Of a DNA stretch of 64,000 bases, positions 26,648-37,196 are shown piece after piece. The translations under genes were made by a program, and so were the position numbers. This DNA comes from Chthonobacter albigriseus (GTDB lineage: Bacteria > Pseudomonadota > Alphaproteobacteria > Rhizobiales > Pleomorphomonadaceae), in the NCBI RefSeq assembly GCF_013839445.1, contig NZ_JACDIT010000007.1, forward strand, positions 1-64,000, given 5' to 3'. The notes under the pieces were generated by a model. It saw only the letters and a list, made by a program, of their open reading frames with translations, did not search any database and had not been told where the DNA came from. The stretch's first letter is position 1; the number at the start of each line of letters is the position of its first letter.

Positions 26648-28047
26648 AGACGGCCCGCAGCTATTCGATCGCGCGCCGGCTTGCGATCGCCGGAGGTGCT
26701 TCGGTGGTCGCCTTTGTCGCCGTGATGGCGCTGATCGTGATCTCGTTCTCGGACCGCGCCTCCAACGAGGCCTACGATCGCCTGCTGCTCGCTTCCGCCC
26801 AGTCGATCGCCGACGCCATCCGCATCGTCGGGGCGGACCTGACGGTGGACGTGCCGATCTCGGCCTTTTCCATGCTGGCGATCGGGAAGTCCGACCGCAT
26901 CTTCTATCGCGTGACGGAGGAGCCCTCCTCGGCGATCACCGGCTACGGCGACCTGGCACCCGGTTTCCGCTTCGCGCCCGGTCGCGACGTTGCCTATGCG
27001 GACGATGTCTACCTCGGCTTGCCCGTGCGCGTGGCCGCGACGCGCCGGTTGATCAGCGCGGCCGGCGAGCCGCGGCGTGTCGTTGTGCTGGTGGCAGAGA
27101 CACGGGAAAGCCGGCAGGTGCTGGCTGCGGAGATCCGGACCTACGCGCTGGTGCCGCTGTTCGTCGTCTGCGTGGCGGCGGTGGTGATGATCCCGTTCTC
27201 CATCCGGCAGGTGATGCGGCCGATCGCGGCGCTGGAGCAAACGGTGAAGGCGCGAGAGCCGACCGACCTCGGCCCGCTCGACCCGCCCTCGGTGCCGCGC
27301 GAGATCGCCCCGCTCGTCGAGGCGCTTGACCACTTCGTGGCACGGCTGAAGGAGACACTCGCGCAGAACCGGGCCTTCATCGACGAAACCGCGCATCAGC
27401 TCCGCACTCCGCTGGCAAGCCTGCGCGGCATGGCGGAGGTGGCGGCCAACGAGCAGGATCCTGTCGCGCTGCGCAACCAGATCGCCCGGATCCACCGCAG
27501 CGCCGTCTCGGCCGCTCGCATCACCAACCAGCTGCTCGCCGACGCGGCAGTGGCCAATCGGCTGCAGACCGGACGGCGGCAGGCGGTGCGGCTGGACATG
27601 CTGGCCGCCGAGGCGGTCAACGACGCGGTGGGCTTCTCCGGTGCGCGGACCATTCGCTTCGACGTGTCGGAGGCGGCGGAGGGGACGCTCGTCGCAGCCG
27701 ATTCCGCGGCGCTGCGCGAAGCGGTCCGCAATCTCATCGAAAATGCGCTGGTGCATGGAGCCCCTGGGGGAACGGTGGAGGTGACGGTCGAGCGCCCCAA
27801 TCTCATGATGGCCTCGGTCCAGGTGGCGGATCGCGGGCCCGGCATACCCGCCGAAGAAAAGCCCCGCCTGCTTCGCCGGTTCGAGCGTGGGGCGGGGGCG
27901 GGCGAGGGCGGCTCGGGCCTTGGCCTGGCCATCGTGGAGCGGGTCGCGGTTGCGCACGGGGGAACGGTAAGCCTGGAGGATCGCGAAGGCGGAGGGCTGG
28001 TCGCGTCCATCCGGCTCCCGGTGCAAGACCCCTATGAGGGAGCATGA
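26644..28047 (+). CDS. tctE: Sensor histidine kinase, TctE-like
   Basis: Protein of 467 residues: N-terminal helix (about 14-35), periplasmic domain (about 36-165), second helix (LVPLFVVCVAAVVMIPFSI), a linker, the H-box FIDETAHQLRTPLASLRG with the phosphorylated His, and ATPase boxes (REAVRNLIENALVHG, VADRGPGIP, GEGGSGLGLAIV). It overlaps both neighbours by four bases. Family members sense tricarboxylates or hand on a signal from a binding protein. The binding protein gene fused to this operon suggests that it signals through that partner. Confidence 0.9.
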   Translation: MKTARSYSIARRLAIAGGASVVAFVAVMALIVISFSDRASNEAYDRLLLASAQSIADAIRIVGADLTVDVPISAFSMLAIGKSDRIFYRVTEEPSSAITGYGDLAPGFRFAPGRDVAYADDVYLGLPVRVAATRRLISAAGEPRRVVVLVAETRESRQVLAAEIRTYALVPLFVVCVAAVVMIPFSIRQVMRPIAALEQTVKAREPTDLGPLDPPSVPREIAPLVEALDHFVARLKETLAQNRAFIDETAHQLRTPLASLRGMAEVAANEQDPVALRNQIARIHRSAVSAARITNQLLADAAVANRLQTGRRQAVRLDMLAAEAVNDAVGFSGARTIRFDVSEAAEGTLVAADSAALREAVRNLIENALVHGAPGGTVEVTVERPNLMMASVQVADRGPGIPAEEKPRLLRRFERGAGAGEGGSGLGLAIVERVAVAHGGTVSLEDREGGGLVASIRLPVQDPYEGA

Positions 28048-29042
28048 CGATGACGCGGGAGATGCTCTTCGCGCTGGCCGTGCTCTTCGCCGGCCCCGCG
28101 TCGGCCGCCGGCCTGGTGGTGGCCGGATCGACGGACCGCGCGGCGATGGAGCCGCTGCTGGTGGCGTTCCGTGCCGCCAACCCGGACATCGCCGTCACCT
28201 ACCTGGAGCAGGAAACGGTCGAACTCTACGAGGCGGTGACGAGCGGGTCGCTGCAGCCACAGCCGGATGTGGTGATCTCGTCGGCGGCGGATCTCCAGAT
28301 CCGCCTCGTCAATGACGGCTACACCCGCAGCCATGCCTCGGACGCGACGGCTCGCCTGCCGGACTGGGCGCGATGGCGCGACGAGGCCTTCGGCTTCACC
28401 TTCGAACCGCTGGTGTTCGTGGTCAATCCCGTGCTGCTGCCCGTGGAGAACCGTCCCCGGACGCGGGAGGCGCTGGCGCAGCTGGTGGCGGCAGGAGGCG
28501 TGGACGGACCGAAGGTCGCGACCTACGACGTCGGGCAGAGCGGGATCGGATATCTCGCGGCAAGCTTCGACGCGGGCACCATGAGCGACTACTGGCCGTT
28601 CGTGGAGCGGACCAGCGGAACCGGCCTGCTGACGGCATGCTGCACGTCACTGGTGCTGGACATGGTGGAGGATGGCCGAGCGCTGGTCGGCTACAACGTG
28701 CTCGGGTCCTACGCCCGGGCTCGGGTTGCGGAGGGCGGAGCCGTCGCGATCGTTGAACCGGAGGACTTCACCGTCGCGATCACGCGGGTGGCGATCCTCC
28801 TGAAGGACGGGCGGAACCCGCTGCCGGCCAACCGCTTCCTGGACTTCCTCGTGTCGCCGGCGGCACAGGCGACGTTGGGCGACGAGGCGCTCCTGCCGCA
28901 GGCTGGCGAAAGCGCGGTTCCCGCGGCGCGGGGACCGGTGCGGCCGATCCCGCTCAATGCAAGCTTGCTGGCGCTGACGGACCCGCTCCGCCGCCGCCAG
29001 TTCATCGACCTCTGGCGGTCGGTGACAAGCGGCGGTCCCTGA
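28044..29042 (+). CDS. Periplasmic substrate-binding protein of the TctDE operon
   Basis: Protein of 332 residues overlapping the kinase gene by four bases. Signal peptide MTREMLFALAVLFAGPASAA; the mature part begins LVVAGSTDRAAMEPLLVAFR, the fold start of family 1/Fe-type ABC binding proteins, with a phosphate- or carboxylate-type pocket later (QSGIGYLAASFD). No ABC permease gene is nearby. Translational coupling to the sensor kinase suggests a sensory co-receptor rather than a transport subunit, distinct from TctC at 29563. Ligand unknown; a tricarboxylate is a guess from context. Confidence 0.75.
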   Translation: MTMTREMLFALAVLFAGPASAAGLVVAGSTDRAAMEPLLVAFRAANPDIAVTYLEQETVELYEAVTSGSLQPQPDVVISSAADLQIRLVNDGYTRSHASDATARLPDWARWRDEAFGFTFEPLVFVVNPVLLPVENRPRTREALAQLVAAGGVDGPKVATYDVGQSGIGYLAASFDAGTMSDYWPFVERTSGTGLLTACCTSLVLDMVEDGRALVGYNVLGSYARARVAEGGAVAIVEPEDFTVAITRVAILLKDGRNPLPANRFLDFLVSPAAQATLGDEALLPQAGESAVPAARGPVRPIPLNASLLALTDPLRRRQFIDLWRSVTSGGP

Positions 29043-29056
29043 GCTCCGTCCGAACT

Positions 29057-29230
29057 CTAGAACAGGCGCGTGTTGTCGAAGGCGTCCGGGCGGATGCCGA
29101 GCTTGACGAGTGCGGCGCGGGACGGCTTGCGGCCGGTGTCGATGGCACCGGCGGCCTGGACGGCACCCTCGAAGGCGCCGACCATGTCACGGATGGTGCG
29201 GGCGAGAGAGGCGGTACGGCGGGTCAACAT
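29057..29230 (-). CDS. Small conserved-looking helical protein
   Basis: Protein of 57 residues, beginning MLTRRTASLARTIRDMVGAF, then EGAVQAAGAIDTGRKPSRAA and ending in LVKLGIRPDAFDNTRLF. A GAGGA ribosome site precedes the ATG at 29230. I recall short proteins of this kind with a P-x-x-L-x-x-LG-I pattern in Rhizobiales, without function. Convergent with the binding protein gene, 14 bases between stops. Confidence 0.55.
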   Translation of the reverse strand: MLTRRTASLARTIRDMVGAFEGAVQAAGAIDTGRKPSRAALVKLGIRPDAFDNTRLF

Positions 29231-29402
29231 CTGGTCCTCGATCCAGCCGGCGCGGGCGCCACGGTGCGGCCCGCCAACATCTCCGGCTGCGCCTAAGATG
29301 CGCCTTCGACCGCGCCGGGAGTAGGGCGTGCATCGGATTGCTGCCCTGCAACAAACACATGCATCGAACGAAACGCCAAGTTTCGGGTTCGGTTGGCGGG
29401 CC

Positions 29403-29420
29403 TGACAGGCTCGTGACAGG
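29403..29420 (+). promoter_or_regulatory. Direct repeat, candidate TctD site
   Basis: TGACAGG at 29403-29409 and again at 29414-29420, an 11-base period, as expected for two OmpR-type monomers on one DNA face. A related CGACAGG lies at 29529-29535. The site is about 150 bases upstream of tctC, the expected target of the adjacent regulator. Binding is inference. Confidence 0.45.
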
Positions 29421-29562
29421 TCCGCAACCCATGTTCGGCGTGTCCGGGCACGGCAGAGCCACCCGGGGGATGTCAGAGGAGCGGCCCCAAGCCGTGACAT
29501 CCGCCGGATCTGCCACGCCACGACCAATCGACAGGCGGCTTTTGTCGCCAGGGAGGAATTCA

Positions 29563-30513
29563 GTGAAGAAGTTCATCATCAGCCTGCTGGCTGCGGGCGC
29601 GCTCGCCCTTCCCAGCCTTGCCAACGCAGCGGACTACAAGATCATGGCGCCGGCCGCCCCGGGCGGCGGCTGGGACCAGACCGCTCGCACCATGCAGACG
29701 GCGCTCCAGGACGAAGGCATCTCCGGCAGCGTGCAGGTGACCAACGTGCCGGGCGCGGGCGGTACCATCGGCCTGGCGCAGTTCGTCAACCAGGCGAGCG
29801 GCGATCCGACGTCGCTGATCGTCGGCGGCTACGTGATGGTCGGCGCGATCCTGACCAACGCCTCGCCGGTGAGCCTCAAGGACGTGACGCCGATCGCCCG
29901 CCTGACGGGTGAATCCGAGGCGATCGTCGTTCCCGCCGCTTCCGACATCAAGTCGATGGATGATCTCGTCGCCCAGTTGAAGGCGGATCCAGGCTCGGTG
30001 TCCTGGGCCGGCGGTTCGGCCGGTGGCACCGACCATATCGCGGCCGGACTGATCGCCAAGGCGGTCGGGGTCGACCCGACCAAGATCAACTACATCGCCT
30101 ACTCCGGCGGCGGCGAAGCGCTCGCGGCCATCCTCGGCGGCCAGGTGACGGCCGGCATCTCCGGCTACGGCGAGTTCGCCTCGCAGGTGGAAGCCGGCGC
30201 GCTGCGGCTAATCGCAGTGTCCGGCGACACGCGGATCCCGGGTGCCGACGCGCCGACGCTGAAGGAAGCCGGCGTCGACGTGGTGCTGCAGAACTGGCGC
30301 ATGGTCGCCGCCGCGCCGGGTCTCTCCGACGAGCAAAAGGCCGCGGTGACTGCCGACATCGAGAAGATGGCGAAGTCGAAGTCCTGGCAGGACGCGCTGG
30401 CCGCCAAGGGCTGGGCGGACACCTTCCTCGCCGGTCCGGCCTTCGAGGAACAGCTTGCCAAGGACATCACGGCCACCGAGGGCATCCTCAAAGACATCGG
30501 CCTGGTGAAGTGA
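29563..30513 (+). CDS. tctC: Tripartite tricarboxylate transporter binding protein
   Basis: Protein of 316 residues starting at GTG behind GGGAGG. Signal peptide [20 protein letters not shown] ending NAA. The mature part shows the TctC/Bug fold: [34 protein letters not shown], then [12 protein letters not shown]. It captures citrate or another carboxylate in the periplasm and delivers it to TctAB. First gene of tctC-tctB-tctA; its stop overlaps the tctB start. Confidence 0.93.
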   Translation: MKKFIISLLAAGALALPSLANAADYKIMAPAAPGGGWDQTARTMQTALQDEGISGSVQVTNVPGAGGTIGLAQFVNQASGDPTSLIVGGYVMVGAILTNASPVSLKDVTPIARLTGESEAIVVPAASDIKSMDDLVAQLKADPGSVSWAGGSAGGTDHIAAGLIAKAVGVDPTKINYIAYSGGGEALAAILGGQVTAGISGYGEFASQVEAGALRLIAVSGDTRIPGADAPTLKEAGVDVVLQNWRMVAAAPGLSDEQKAAVTADIEKMAKSKSWQDALAAKGWADTFLAGPAFEEQLAKDITATEGILKDIGLVK

Positions 30514-31001
30514 TGTCGGAGCTCGGCTCCCAACGCGACGAGCGCCGCCCTGATCGGGCGGCGCTGGTCATCGCGGCCGGGCTGGCAGTGCTGTCGGGCG
30601 TGATCTTCTGGAACACGGCCAGCATCGGCACGGCCGGCAGCTATGCCCGGATCGGGCCGACCGCGTTTCCCTATGCGATCGCAGGGGCGTTGCTGCTGAT
30701 CTCGATCGGCACCGCGCTCCGCGCGTGGCGCGGCCATTTCCCGGTTCGGGAAGCCGACGAGCCGGCGCCGATCCTGTGGATCGTGGGCGGGCTGGCGGCG
30801 CAGATGCTGCTCCTCAAGGTGGCGGGGTTTGCGATCGCGACCGGCATCCTGTTCGCGTTGACGGCACGCGGCTTCGGACGGGGACCGCTGTGGATGACGC
30901 TGCCGATCGGCATCGGCCTGTCGCTGGCGATCTGGCTGGTGTTCGCCCGCCTGCTCCAGCTCTCTCTTCCCGCTGGCCCCCTCGAGCGTCTCTTCCTTTG
31001 A
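30513..31001 (+). CDS. tctB: Tripartite tricarboxylate transporter small subunit
   Basis: Protein of 162 residues with four membrane helices ([60 protein letters not shown] and the C-terminal pair). Size, topology and position between tctC and tctA identify it as TctB. The ATG at 30513 overlaps the tctC stop (TGATG); a GTG three bases earlier is equivalent. Confidence 0.9.
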   Translation: MSELGSQRDERRPDRAALVIAAGLAVLSGVIFWNTASIGTAGSYARIGPTAFPYAIAGALLLISIGTALRAWRGHFPVREADEPAPILWIVGGLAAQMLLLKVAGFAIATGILFALTARGFGRGPLWMTLPIGIGLSLAIWLVFARLLQLSLPAGPLERLFL

Positions 31002-31011
31002 AGGCTGCGCC

Positions 31012-32529
<1,518 letters not shown>

Positions 32530-32539
32530 TTGACAGGAT

Positions 32540-32566
32540 CGCCGCCGGCCTTCATAGCCGGCGGCG
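32540..32566 (+). terminator. Hairpin after tctA
   Basis: CGCCGCCGGC (32540-32549) pairs perfectly with GCCGGCGGCG (32557-32566), seven-base loop. No T-run follows, so it may end the tct transcript inefficiently or protect its 3' end. Confidence 0.5.
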
Positions 32567-32752
32567 CGCGGCCATCCGGCCGCTCTCGTGCCAGGCCGGG
32601 CCCCTCTGGCAGCGCTCCCTGCGCTGCGATGTCGGACTGGAAATCAGACAAGACAGGCTCGACGGAATTACCGTGGTGGAGACCGCCAGCCCTCCTGGCG
32701 GAATGGGCGTCCGACGAGCCGACCCCTCAATGACGGAAGGGTTGGCACATCC

Positions 32753-33397
32753 ATGGAAGTGTTTACGAGTGAGGGCTTCGCAGCCCTCCTTCAGGTGATC
32801 GCGATCGACCTTGTGCTTGCGGGCGACAATGCGATCGTGATCGGCCTCGCCGCGGCGGGGCTGCCCAAGGACCAGCGCAACAAGGCGATCCTGATCGGCA
32901 TCATCGCTGCGACGGTGCTGCGCATCGGCTTCGCCGCGGTCACCACCCAACTGCTGCAGATCCTCGGCCTCTTGCTGGTCGGCGGCATTCTGCTGCTCTG
33001 GGTCTGCTGGAAGATGTGGCGTGAGCTGAGCACCAGCCATGCCGACGAGGTGAACGCCGAGGAGGCGCTCGCCAACCAGGACCTCAACGCAGATGGAACC
33101 GTGGCGGGCGGAGCGCCACGCAAGACCTTCGCGCAAGCGGCCTGGCAGATCGTGGTGGCGGACGTGTCGATGTCGCTCGACAACGTGCTGGCCGTGGCCG
33201 GCGCCGCGCGGGACCACCCGACGGTGCTGATCATCGGCCTGGTGCTCTCCATCGCGCTGATGGGTCTGGCGGCGAGCTTCATCGCCCAGCTGCTGCAGAA
33301 GCATCGCTGGATCGCCTACGTCGGCCTGGTCATCATCCTCTACGTCGCGCTGGAGATGATCTACCGCGGCAGCATGGAAGTCCTGGCCGCGACCTGA
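32753..33397 (+). CDS. TerC family membrane protein (YjbE-like)
   Basis: Protein of 214 residues with about seven helices. Family motifs: IDLVLAGDNAIVIGLAAAG with the Asp/Asn pair and, in the second repeat, VVADVSMSLDNVLAVAGAA. TerC/YjbE members are linked to metal (manganese or calcium) export and tellurite resistance. Between the two halves is a charged loop (TSHADEVNAEEALANQDLNA). Start at 32753 gives the conserved N-terminus. I checked the 186-base leader for a manganese (yybP-ykoY) riboswitch and do not see one. Confidence 0.88.
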   Translation: MEVFTSEGFAALLQVIAIDLVLAGDNAIVIGLAAAGLPKDQRNKAILIGIIAATVLRIGFAAVTTQLLQILGLLLVGGILLLWVCWKMWRELSTSHADEVNAEEALANQDLNADGTVAGGAPRKTFAQAAWQIVVADVSMSLDNVLAVAGAARDHPTVLIIGLVLSIALMGLAASFIAQLLQKHRWIAYVGLVIILYVALEMIYRGSMEVLAAT

Positions 33398-33430
33398 CGG
33401 GCCGGCCCCAGATATCCGTGCCGACATGCA

Positions 33431-33465
33431 AAAGCCCCGGGCCGATGGTCCGGGGCTTTTCGTTG
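33431..33465 (+). terminator. Bidirectional intrinsic terminator
   Basis: AAAGCCCCGG (33431-33440) pairs with CCGGGGCTTT (33450-33459), flanked by an A-run before and TTTTCGTT after. It can end both the TerC gene and the convergent YidB-like gene. Confidence 0.9.
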
Positions 33466-33484
33466 ACGGGGCTATCCGAACGGA

Positions 33485-33970
33485 TCAGGCGCCGAACTCG
33501 TCCTCGCGCGGGATGCGGCCCTGCGGGGTGTAACGGTCGACGGCCTCCGGGAGAGTCCGGGAAAGGCGCGCCAGCAGTTCGTCCCGCGACAGACCTGTCT
33601 GTTCGCTGAGGTCGGCCAGGGTATCGTCGCCGATGGCCTGCTCCAGTTCGGACGGGGCGAGTTCGCGGTTCGGCCCGGTGCCGACCCAGCTGTCGGCGAC
33701 ATCGCCCTTGCCGTTGCGGCGGAACTGCTCGACAAGGTCGCCGAGACCGCCGCTGAGCACGCCGCCGGGGCTGCTCTGGCTGCCGCCGAGAGCGCCGGTG
33801 AGGCCACCCAGGATCGATCCGAGCCCCCCGCCCGAGGCGCCGGCCGGATTGGCGCCGCCGGAGCCGGTCCGCGACTGGCCGAGATACTCTGCGATCTTGT
33901 CGCGGTTCTGATAGCCGGCCACGGCCAGCAAGCCGAGCAGTGCGGTCATTGACGGAAATCCACGTGCCAT
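33485..33970 (-). CDS. YidB-like (DUF937) protein
   Basis: Protein of 161 residues from the ATG at 33970, which has GGAGG five bases upstream. It opens with a short hydrophobic helix ([20 protein letters not shown]), then a long Gly/Ser-rich stretch ([17 protein letters not shown]), then the helical C-terminus [20 protein letters not shown] with [18 protein letters not shown] and YTPQGRIP. This is the DUF937/YidB pattern. Function unknown. Confidence 0.85.
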   Translation of the reverse strand: MARGFPSMTALLGLLAVAGYQNRDKIAEYLGQSRTGSGGANPAGASGGGLGSILGGLTGALGGSQSSPGGVLSGGLGDLVEQFRRNGKGDVADSWVGTGPNRELAPSELEQAIGDDTLADLSEQTGLSRDELLARLSRTLPEAVDRYTPQGRIPREDEFGA

Positions 33971-34172
33971 TTCTACCTCCATCGGGTTGCTGGACGAACG
34001 GCCGCGACGGCGGAATGGTTCCTGCATGCTATGGGTTGGGCGCGACGACTGCGGTGGGGGAGACCGATGGCCAGAGCTTCAAACAGACCCGGTGCGGACC
34101 GGCAAGGCGGGTGCGGGGCGTCACGCGCCGAGCGGCAGCTTCCGCTTGACAACTTCGGTGTGCGGCTCCTTA

Positions 34173-34195
34173 ACTGGTCTACTGTATGGACCAGT
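34173..34195 (+). promoter_or_regulatory. GntR operator 1
   Basis: ACTGGTC-N9-GACCAGT, a perfect seven-base inverted repeat with an inner CTACTG/CAGTAG repeat, 20 bases before the regulator's ATG. A TTGACA lies at 34146-34151. The same 23-bp palindrome, with one differing central base, recurs at 36130-36152. Likely autoregulatory site of the FadR-type repressor at 34216. Confidence 0.8.
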
Positions 34196-34215
34196 AGGTC
34201 AGTGAAGGTTCAGCG

Positions 34216-34989
34216 ATGACCTCCCGCCGTACTCTTTCCGTGCTGAAGCAGATGCCCGAACTGCGGGACGGCGTGTCGCGCCAGACCGTACGGGACATCG
34301 TGGCCGACAAGATCGCCTCGCTGATCGCTTCGGGCATTCTCCAGGTCGGCGATGCCCTGCCGAGCGAACGCGACCTCGCCGCGGCGTTCCAGGTGAGCCG
34401 GGAGACCGTGCGTGGTGGCATCCAGATCCTCGCCGCGCGCGGCGTGATCGAAGTCTGGCAGGGCGCGCGGACGCGGGTGGTCAGCGCCGACGTCGCGCCA
34501 CTGGCTTCGGGGCTTCGCGAGCCACGGCTGATCAACAGCTACGACCTGGATTCGATCCACGCTGCCCGGCTCCTGGTCGAGAGGCAGGTGGTGGCCGACG
34601 CGGCCGAGCGCATGGACGCGGCGACGCTCGCCAAGCTTGACGCTTCGCTCGCCGAGCAGAGGGCGGCTCTCGACGAGCCGGTCCGCTTCCTGATCTGCGA
34701 CCGCGAGTTCCACCTCTCGATCTACAAAAGCTGCGGGAACCCGGTGCTCGGCGATTTCGTGAGCGACCTCTACAGCTACATGATGGAGCACCGCCGGGTA
34801 GCGGTGTCGAAGCCGGGGTCGATCCAGAAGAGCTTCGACGACCACGTGCTGATCGTTGAAGGCCTCCGTGCCCGCGACCCCGCGGCCGTCGTGGCCGCCT
34901 TCGACATCCACCTGGACCGGATCTACACCACCACGCGGTCGCTGCTCGTTGCCGACGATCGCGTTTCGCAGCATGAGGCGGCGGGTTAG
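34216..34989 (+). CDS. FadR-subfamily GntR transcriptional regulator
   Basis: Protein of 257 residues. The winged helix-turn-helix (about 20-85) includes VADKIASLIASGILQVGDAL then PSERDLAAAFQVSRETVRGG, the GntR hallmark; the C-terminal helical FCD domain binds a small ligand (DREFHLSIYKSCGNPVLGDF supplies Asp/His metal ligands). It should repress the adjacent dehydrogenase gene and the transport/kinase operon at 36232 through the two identical-type palindromes, released by a substrate or intermediate. Confidence 0.9.
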   Translation: MTSRRTLSVLKQMPELRDGVSRQTVRDIVADKIASLIASGILQVGDALPSERDLAAAFQVSRETVRGGIQILAARGVIEVWQGARTRVVSADVAPLASGLREPRLINSYDLDSIHAARLLVERQVVADAAERMDAATLAKLDASLAEQRAALDEPVRFLICDREFHLSIYKSCGNPVLGDFVSDLYSYMMEHRRVAVSKPGSIQKSFDDHVLIVEGLRARDPAAVVAAFDIHLDRIYTTTRSLLVADDRVSQHEAAG

Positions 34990-35047
34990 GGCGGATGCCC
35001 TGCACGTCGTCGCCCTGTCCTCCCGCGTGCCAGAAAGGCCGACCTTC

Positions 35048-36046
35048 ATGCACGTCCTGATCCTCGGAGCCGGAGGGATGATCGGCCAGAAGCTTGTTGC
35101 CAGACTGGCAGCGGACGGCGCAGTCGCGGGACGGGAGATCGGGACGCTGACCCTGGTCGACGTCGAGGCCCCGCCGGTACCGCCGGCCTTCAGTGGGACT
35201 GCGGCCCGCATCGCTGCCGACATCTCCGACCCGGCGACTGCCGAGCGACTGGTGGGCGAGCGCCCGGACCTGATCTTCCATCTGGCGGCGATCGTCTCGG
35301 GCGAGGCGGAGGCGAACTTCGAGCTCGGCTACCGGATCAACCTCGACGGGACGCGCCACCTCCTAGAGGCCATCCGCCTGGCGCATGGCGCGACGGGCTA
35401 CACGCCGCGGCTGGTGTTCGCCTCCTCGGTCGCCGTGTTCGGCGCCCCGTTCCCGGAGCGGATCGGCGACACGTTCTTCACCACCCCGCTCACCAGCTAC
35501 GGCACCCAGAAGGCGATCTGCGAACTGCTTCTCGCCGACTACAGCCGGCGCGGTTTCCTCGGCGGCATCGGTATCCGCCTGCCGACGATCTGCGTGCGTC
35601 CAGGCCGGCCGAACAAGGCGGCGTCGGGTTTCTTCTCCAACATCCTGCGCGAGCCGTTGGTCGGGCAGGAAGCGCTGCTTCCGGTGTCGGAGGACGTGCG
35701 CCACTGGTTCGCCAGCCCGCGCGCGGCGGTCGGCTTCCTGCTGCACGCCGCCGGCATCGACCTTTCGCGAGTCGGCCCCCGCTGCAATCTCAACATGCCG
35801 GGTCTCTCCGCCACAGTCGCGGAGGAGATCGAGGCGCTGCGGCGCGTCGCCGGCGATCGGGCGGTGGCGCTGATCCGGCGTGAACCGGATCCGGTGATCG
35901 ACCGGATCGTCGCCGGGTGGGCGCGGGACTTCGACGCGCGGCGGGCGGTGGGGCTTGGCTTTGCAGCCGAGCGCTCGTTCGACGAGATCCTGGCCGTGCA
36001 CATCGAGGATGAACTCGGGGGCGTAGTTCCCGGCCAAGCGGCCTGA
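35048..36046 (+). CDS. NAD-dependent epimerase/dehydrogenase, DenD-like
   Basis: Protein of 332 residues of the extended short-chain dehydrogenase family: MHVLILGAGGMIGQKLVARL (Gly-rich NAD site), HLAAIVSGEAEANFELGY, FASSVAVFG, and the catalytic YGTQK (Tyr-x3-Lys). The layout resembles D-erythronate dehydrogenase (DenD), which oxidises D-erythronate at C2, but other sugar-acid substrates are possible. It lies just after the FadR-type regulator, in the same unit, and its neighbour at 36232 is a second hydroxyacid dehydrogenase, as in tetronate pathways. Confidence 0.7.
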   Translation: MHVLILGAGGMIGQKLVARLAADGAVAGREIGTLTLVDVEAPPVPPAFSGTAARIAADISDPATAERLVGERPDLIFHLAAIVSGEAEANFELGYRINLDGTRHLLEAIRLAHGATGYTPRLVFASSVAVFGAPFPERIGDTFFTTPLTSYGTQKAICELLLADYSRRGFLGGIGIRLPTICVRPGRPNKAASGFFSNILREPLVGQEALLPVSEDVRHWFASPRAAVGFLLHAAGIDLSRVGPRCNLNMPGLSATVAEEIEALRRVAGDRAVALIRREPDPVIDRIVAGWARDFDARRAVGLGFAAERSFDEILAVHIEDELGGVVPGQAA

Positions 36047-36129
36047 GGACGGCGACGCTCATTCGTGAGTCCTGGCGACAATTGTGCATGCCGGGATCTT
36101 GACAACCCATCCCGCCATGGCTTCACTTA

Positions 36130-36152
36130 ACTGGTCTACTGTTTGGACCAGT
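36130..36152 (+). promoter_or_regulatory. GntR operator 2
   Basis: ACTGGTC-N9-GACCAGT, matching operator 1 at 34173 except for one base in the centre. A TTGACA is present 31 bases upstream. It precedes the first gene of the transport/kinase operon by about 80 bases, making that operon the likely main target of the regulator. Confidence 0.8.
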
Positions 36153-36231
36153 AGTGCAGTGCGATCGAGAGCGGCCGGGCGCCTAAGGCGCCGCAGAGAC
36201 CGCCGATCAGAGGCTTCTCCGGGAGGATGCG

Positions 36232-37110
36232 TTGGCCACAATCGCTCACATCGGGCTCGGGATCATGGGCAGCGGCATGGCCCGCAACAGCCTGAAAGCC
36301 GGCCATGCGGTCACCGTCTGGAACCGGACCGATCGAGACCTGCATCCCGATCTCGCAAGCGCGACGCGCGCCAAGTCGATCGCCGAGGCTGCGCAGGCCA
36401 GCGACCGCATCCTGGTCTGCCTGACAGGTCCCGACGCGCAGCGCGACGTGCTGCTCGGGCCGGACGGTCTTGCGGCGCACCTGCGGCGCGGCACCATCGT
36501 TGCCGACGCGACCACCACCGATCCGAAGCTCACCCACGAGATCGCTGCCGCGGTGACCGCCGCCGGTGCGGTCTATCTGGACACGCCGGTGTTCGGCAGC
36601 CGGAACGAGGCCTGGGAGGGCAAGCTCGATTTCGTGTGCGGCGGCCCGCGCGACGCGTTCGAGGCGTTTCGCCCGCTGTTCGACCCGCTCTCCAACAGCG
36701 TCCACTATCTCGGCGAGACCGGGACCGGCGCGACGATGAAGCTGGTCGGCAATCTGCTGGTCGCTGCGCAGATGGCATCGCTCGGCGAGGCGCTGTCGAT
36801 GGCGCGCAAGGCGAACCTCGACCCGGAGGCCGTCATGGGCGTGCTCGACGTCACCGACTACTCCTCCGCGCTGATCCGCGGCGTCGGGCGGGCGTCGTTC
36901 AAGGGTGACTTCTCGCCCCATTTCTATCTCCGCCACATGCTGAAGGACGCCCGTCTGATCGGCGACACGGCCCGCGATCTCGGCGTGCCGCTCTCCGCGA
37001 CGTCGGCGATCGCACAGCTCTACCAGGCGGCGGTCAATCTCGGCCTCGGCGACCTCAACGCCTCGGGCCTGCACAAGATGCAGTTCGACATGGCCGGCCT
37101 GAAGGACTGA
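36232..37110 (+). CDS. Beta-hydroxyacid dehydrogenase (LtnD/GarR-like)
   Basis: Protein of 292 residues starting at TTG five bases after GGGAGG. N-terminal NAD site [18 protein letters not shown], substrate segment [20 protein letters not shown], and catalytic Lys region [18 protein letters not shown], as in 3-hydroxyisobutyrate, tartronate-semialdehyde and L-threonate dehydrogenases. With the erythronate-dehydrogenase-like gene beside it, oxidation of a C4 sugar acid such as L-threonate is a reasonable proposal. Exact substrate is open. Confidence 0.8.
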   Translation: MATIAHIGLGIMGSGMARNSLKAGHAVTVWNRTDRDLHPDLASATRAKSIAEAAQASDRILVCLTGPDAQRDVLLGPDGLAAHLRRGTIVADATTTDPKLTHEIAAAVTAAGAVYLDTPVFGSRNEAWEGKLDFVCGGPRDAFEAFRPLFDPLSNSVHYLGETGTGATMKLVGNLLVAAQMASLGEALSMARKANLDPEAVMGVLDVTDYSSALIRGVGRASFKGDFSPHFYLRHMLKDARLIGDTARDLGVPLSATSAIAQLYQAAVNLGLGDLNASGLHKMQFDMAGLKD

Positions 37111-37196
37111 GGTCCAAGAGGTCGCGCATCGAAAACCCGCCGGTGTCGCCTGCACCCGGACGGGAAACCCAGAGCAGGCTTGGGAGGATATTCGGC

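Noticed and set aside
32530-32752. Manganese (yybP-ykoY) riboswitch ahead of the TerC gene
   Set aside because: The conserved internal loop sequences of that class are not visible in the leader.
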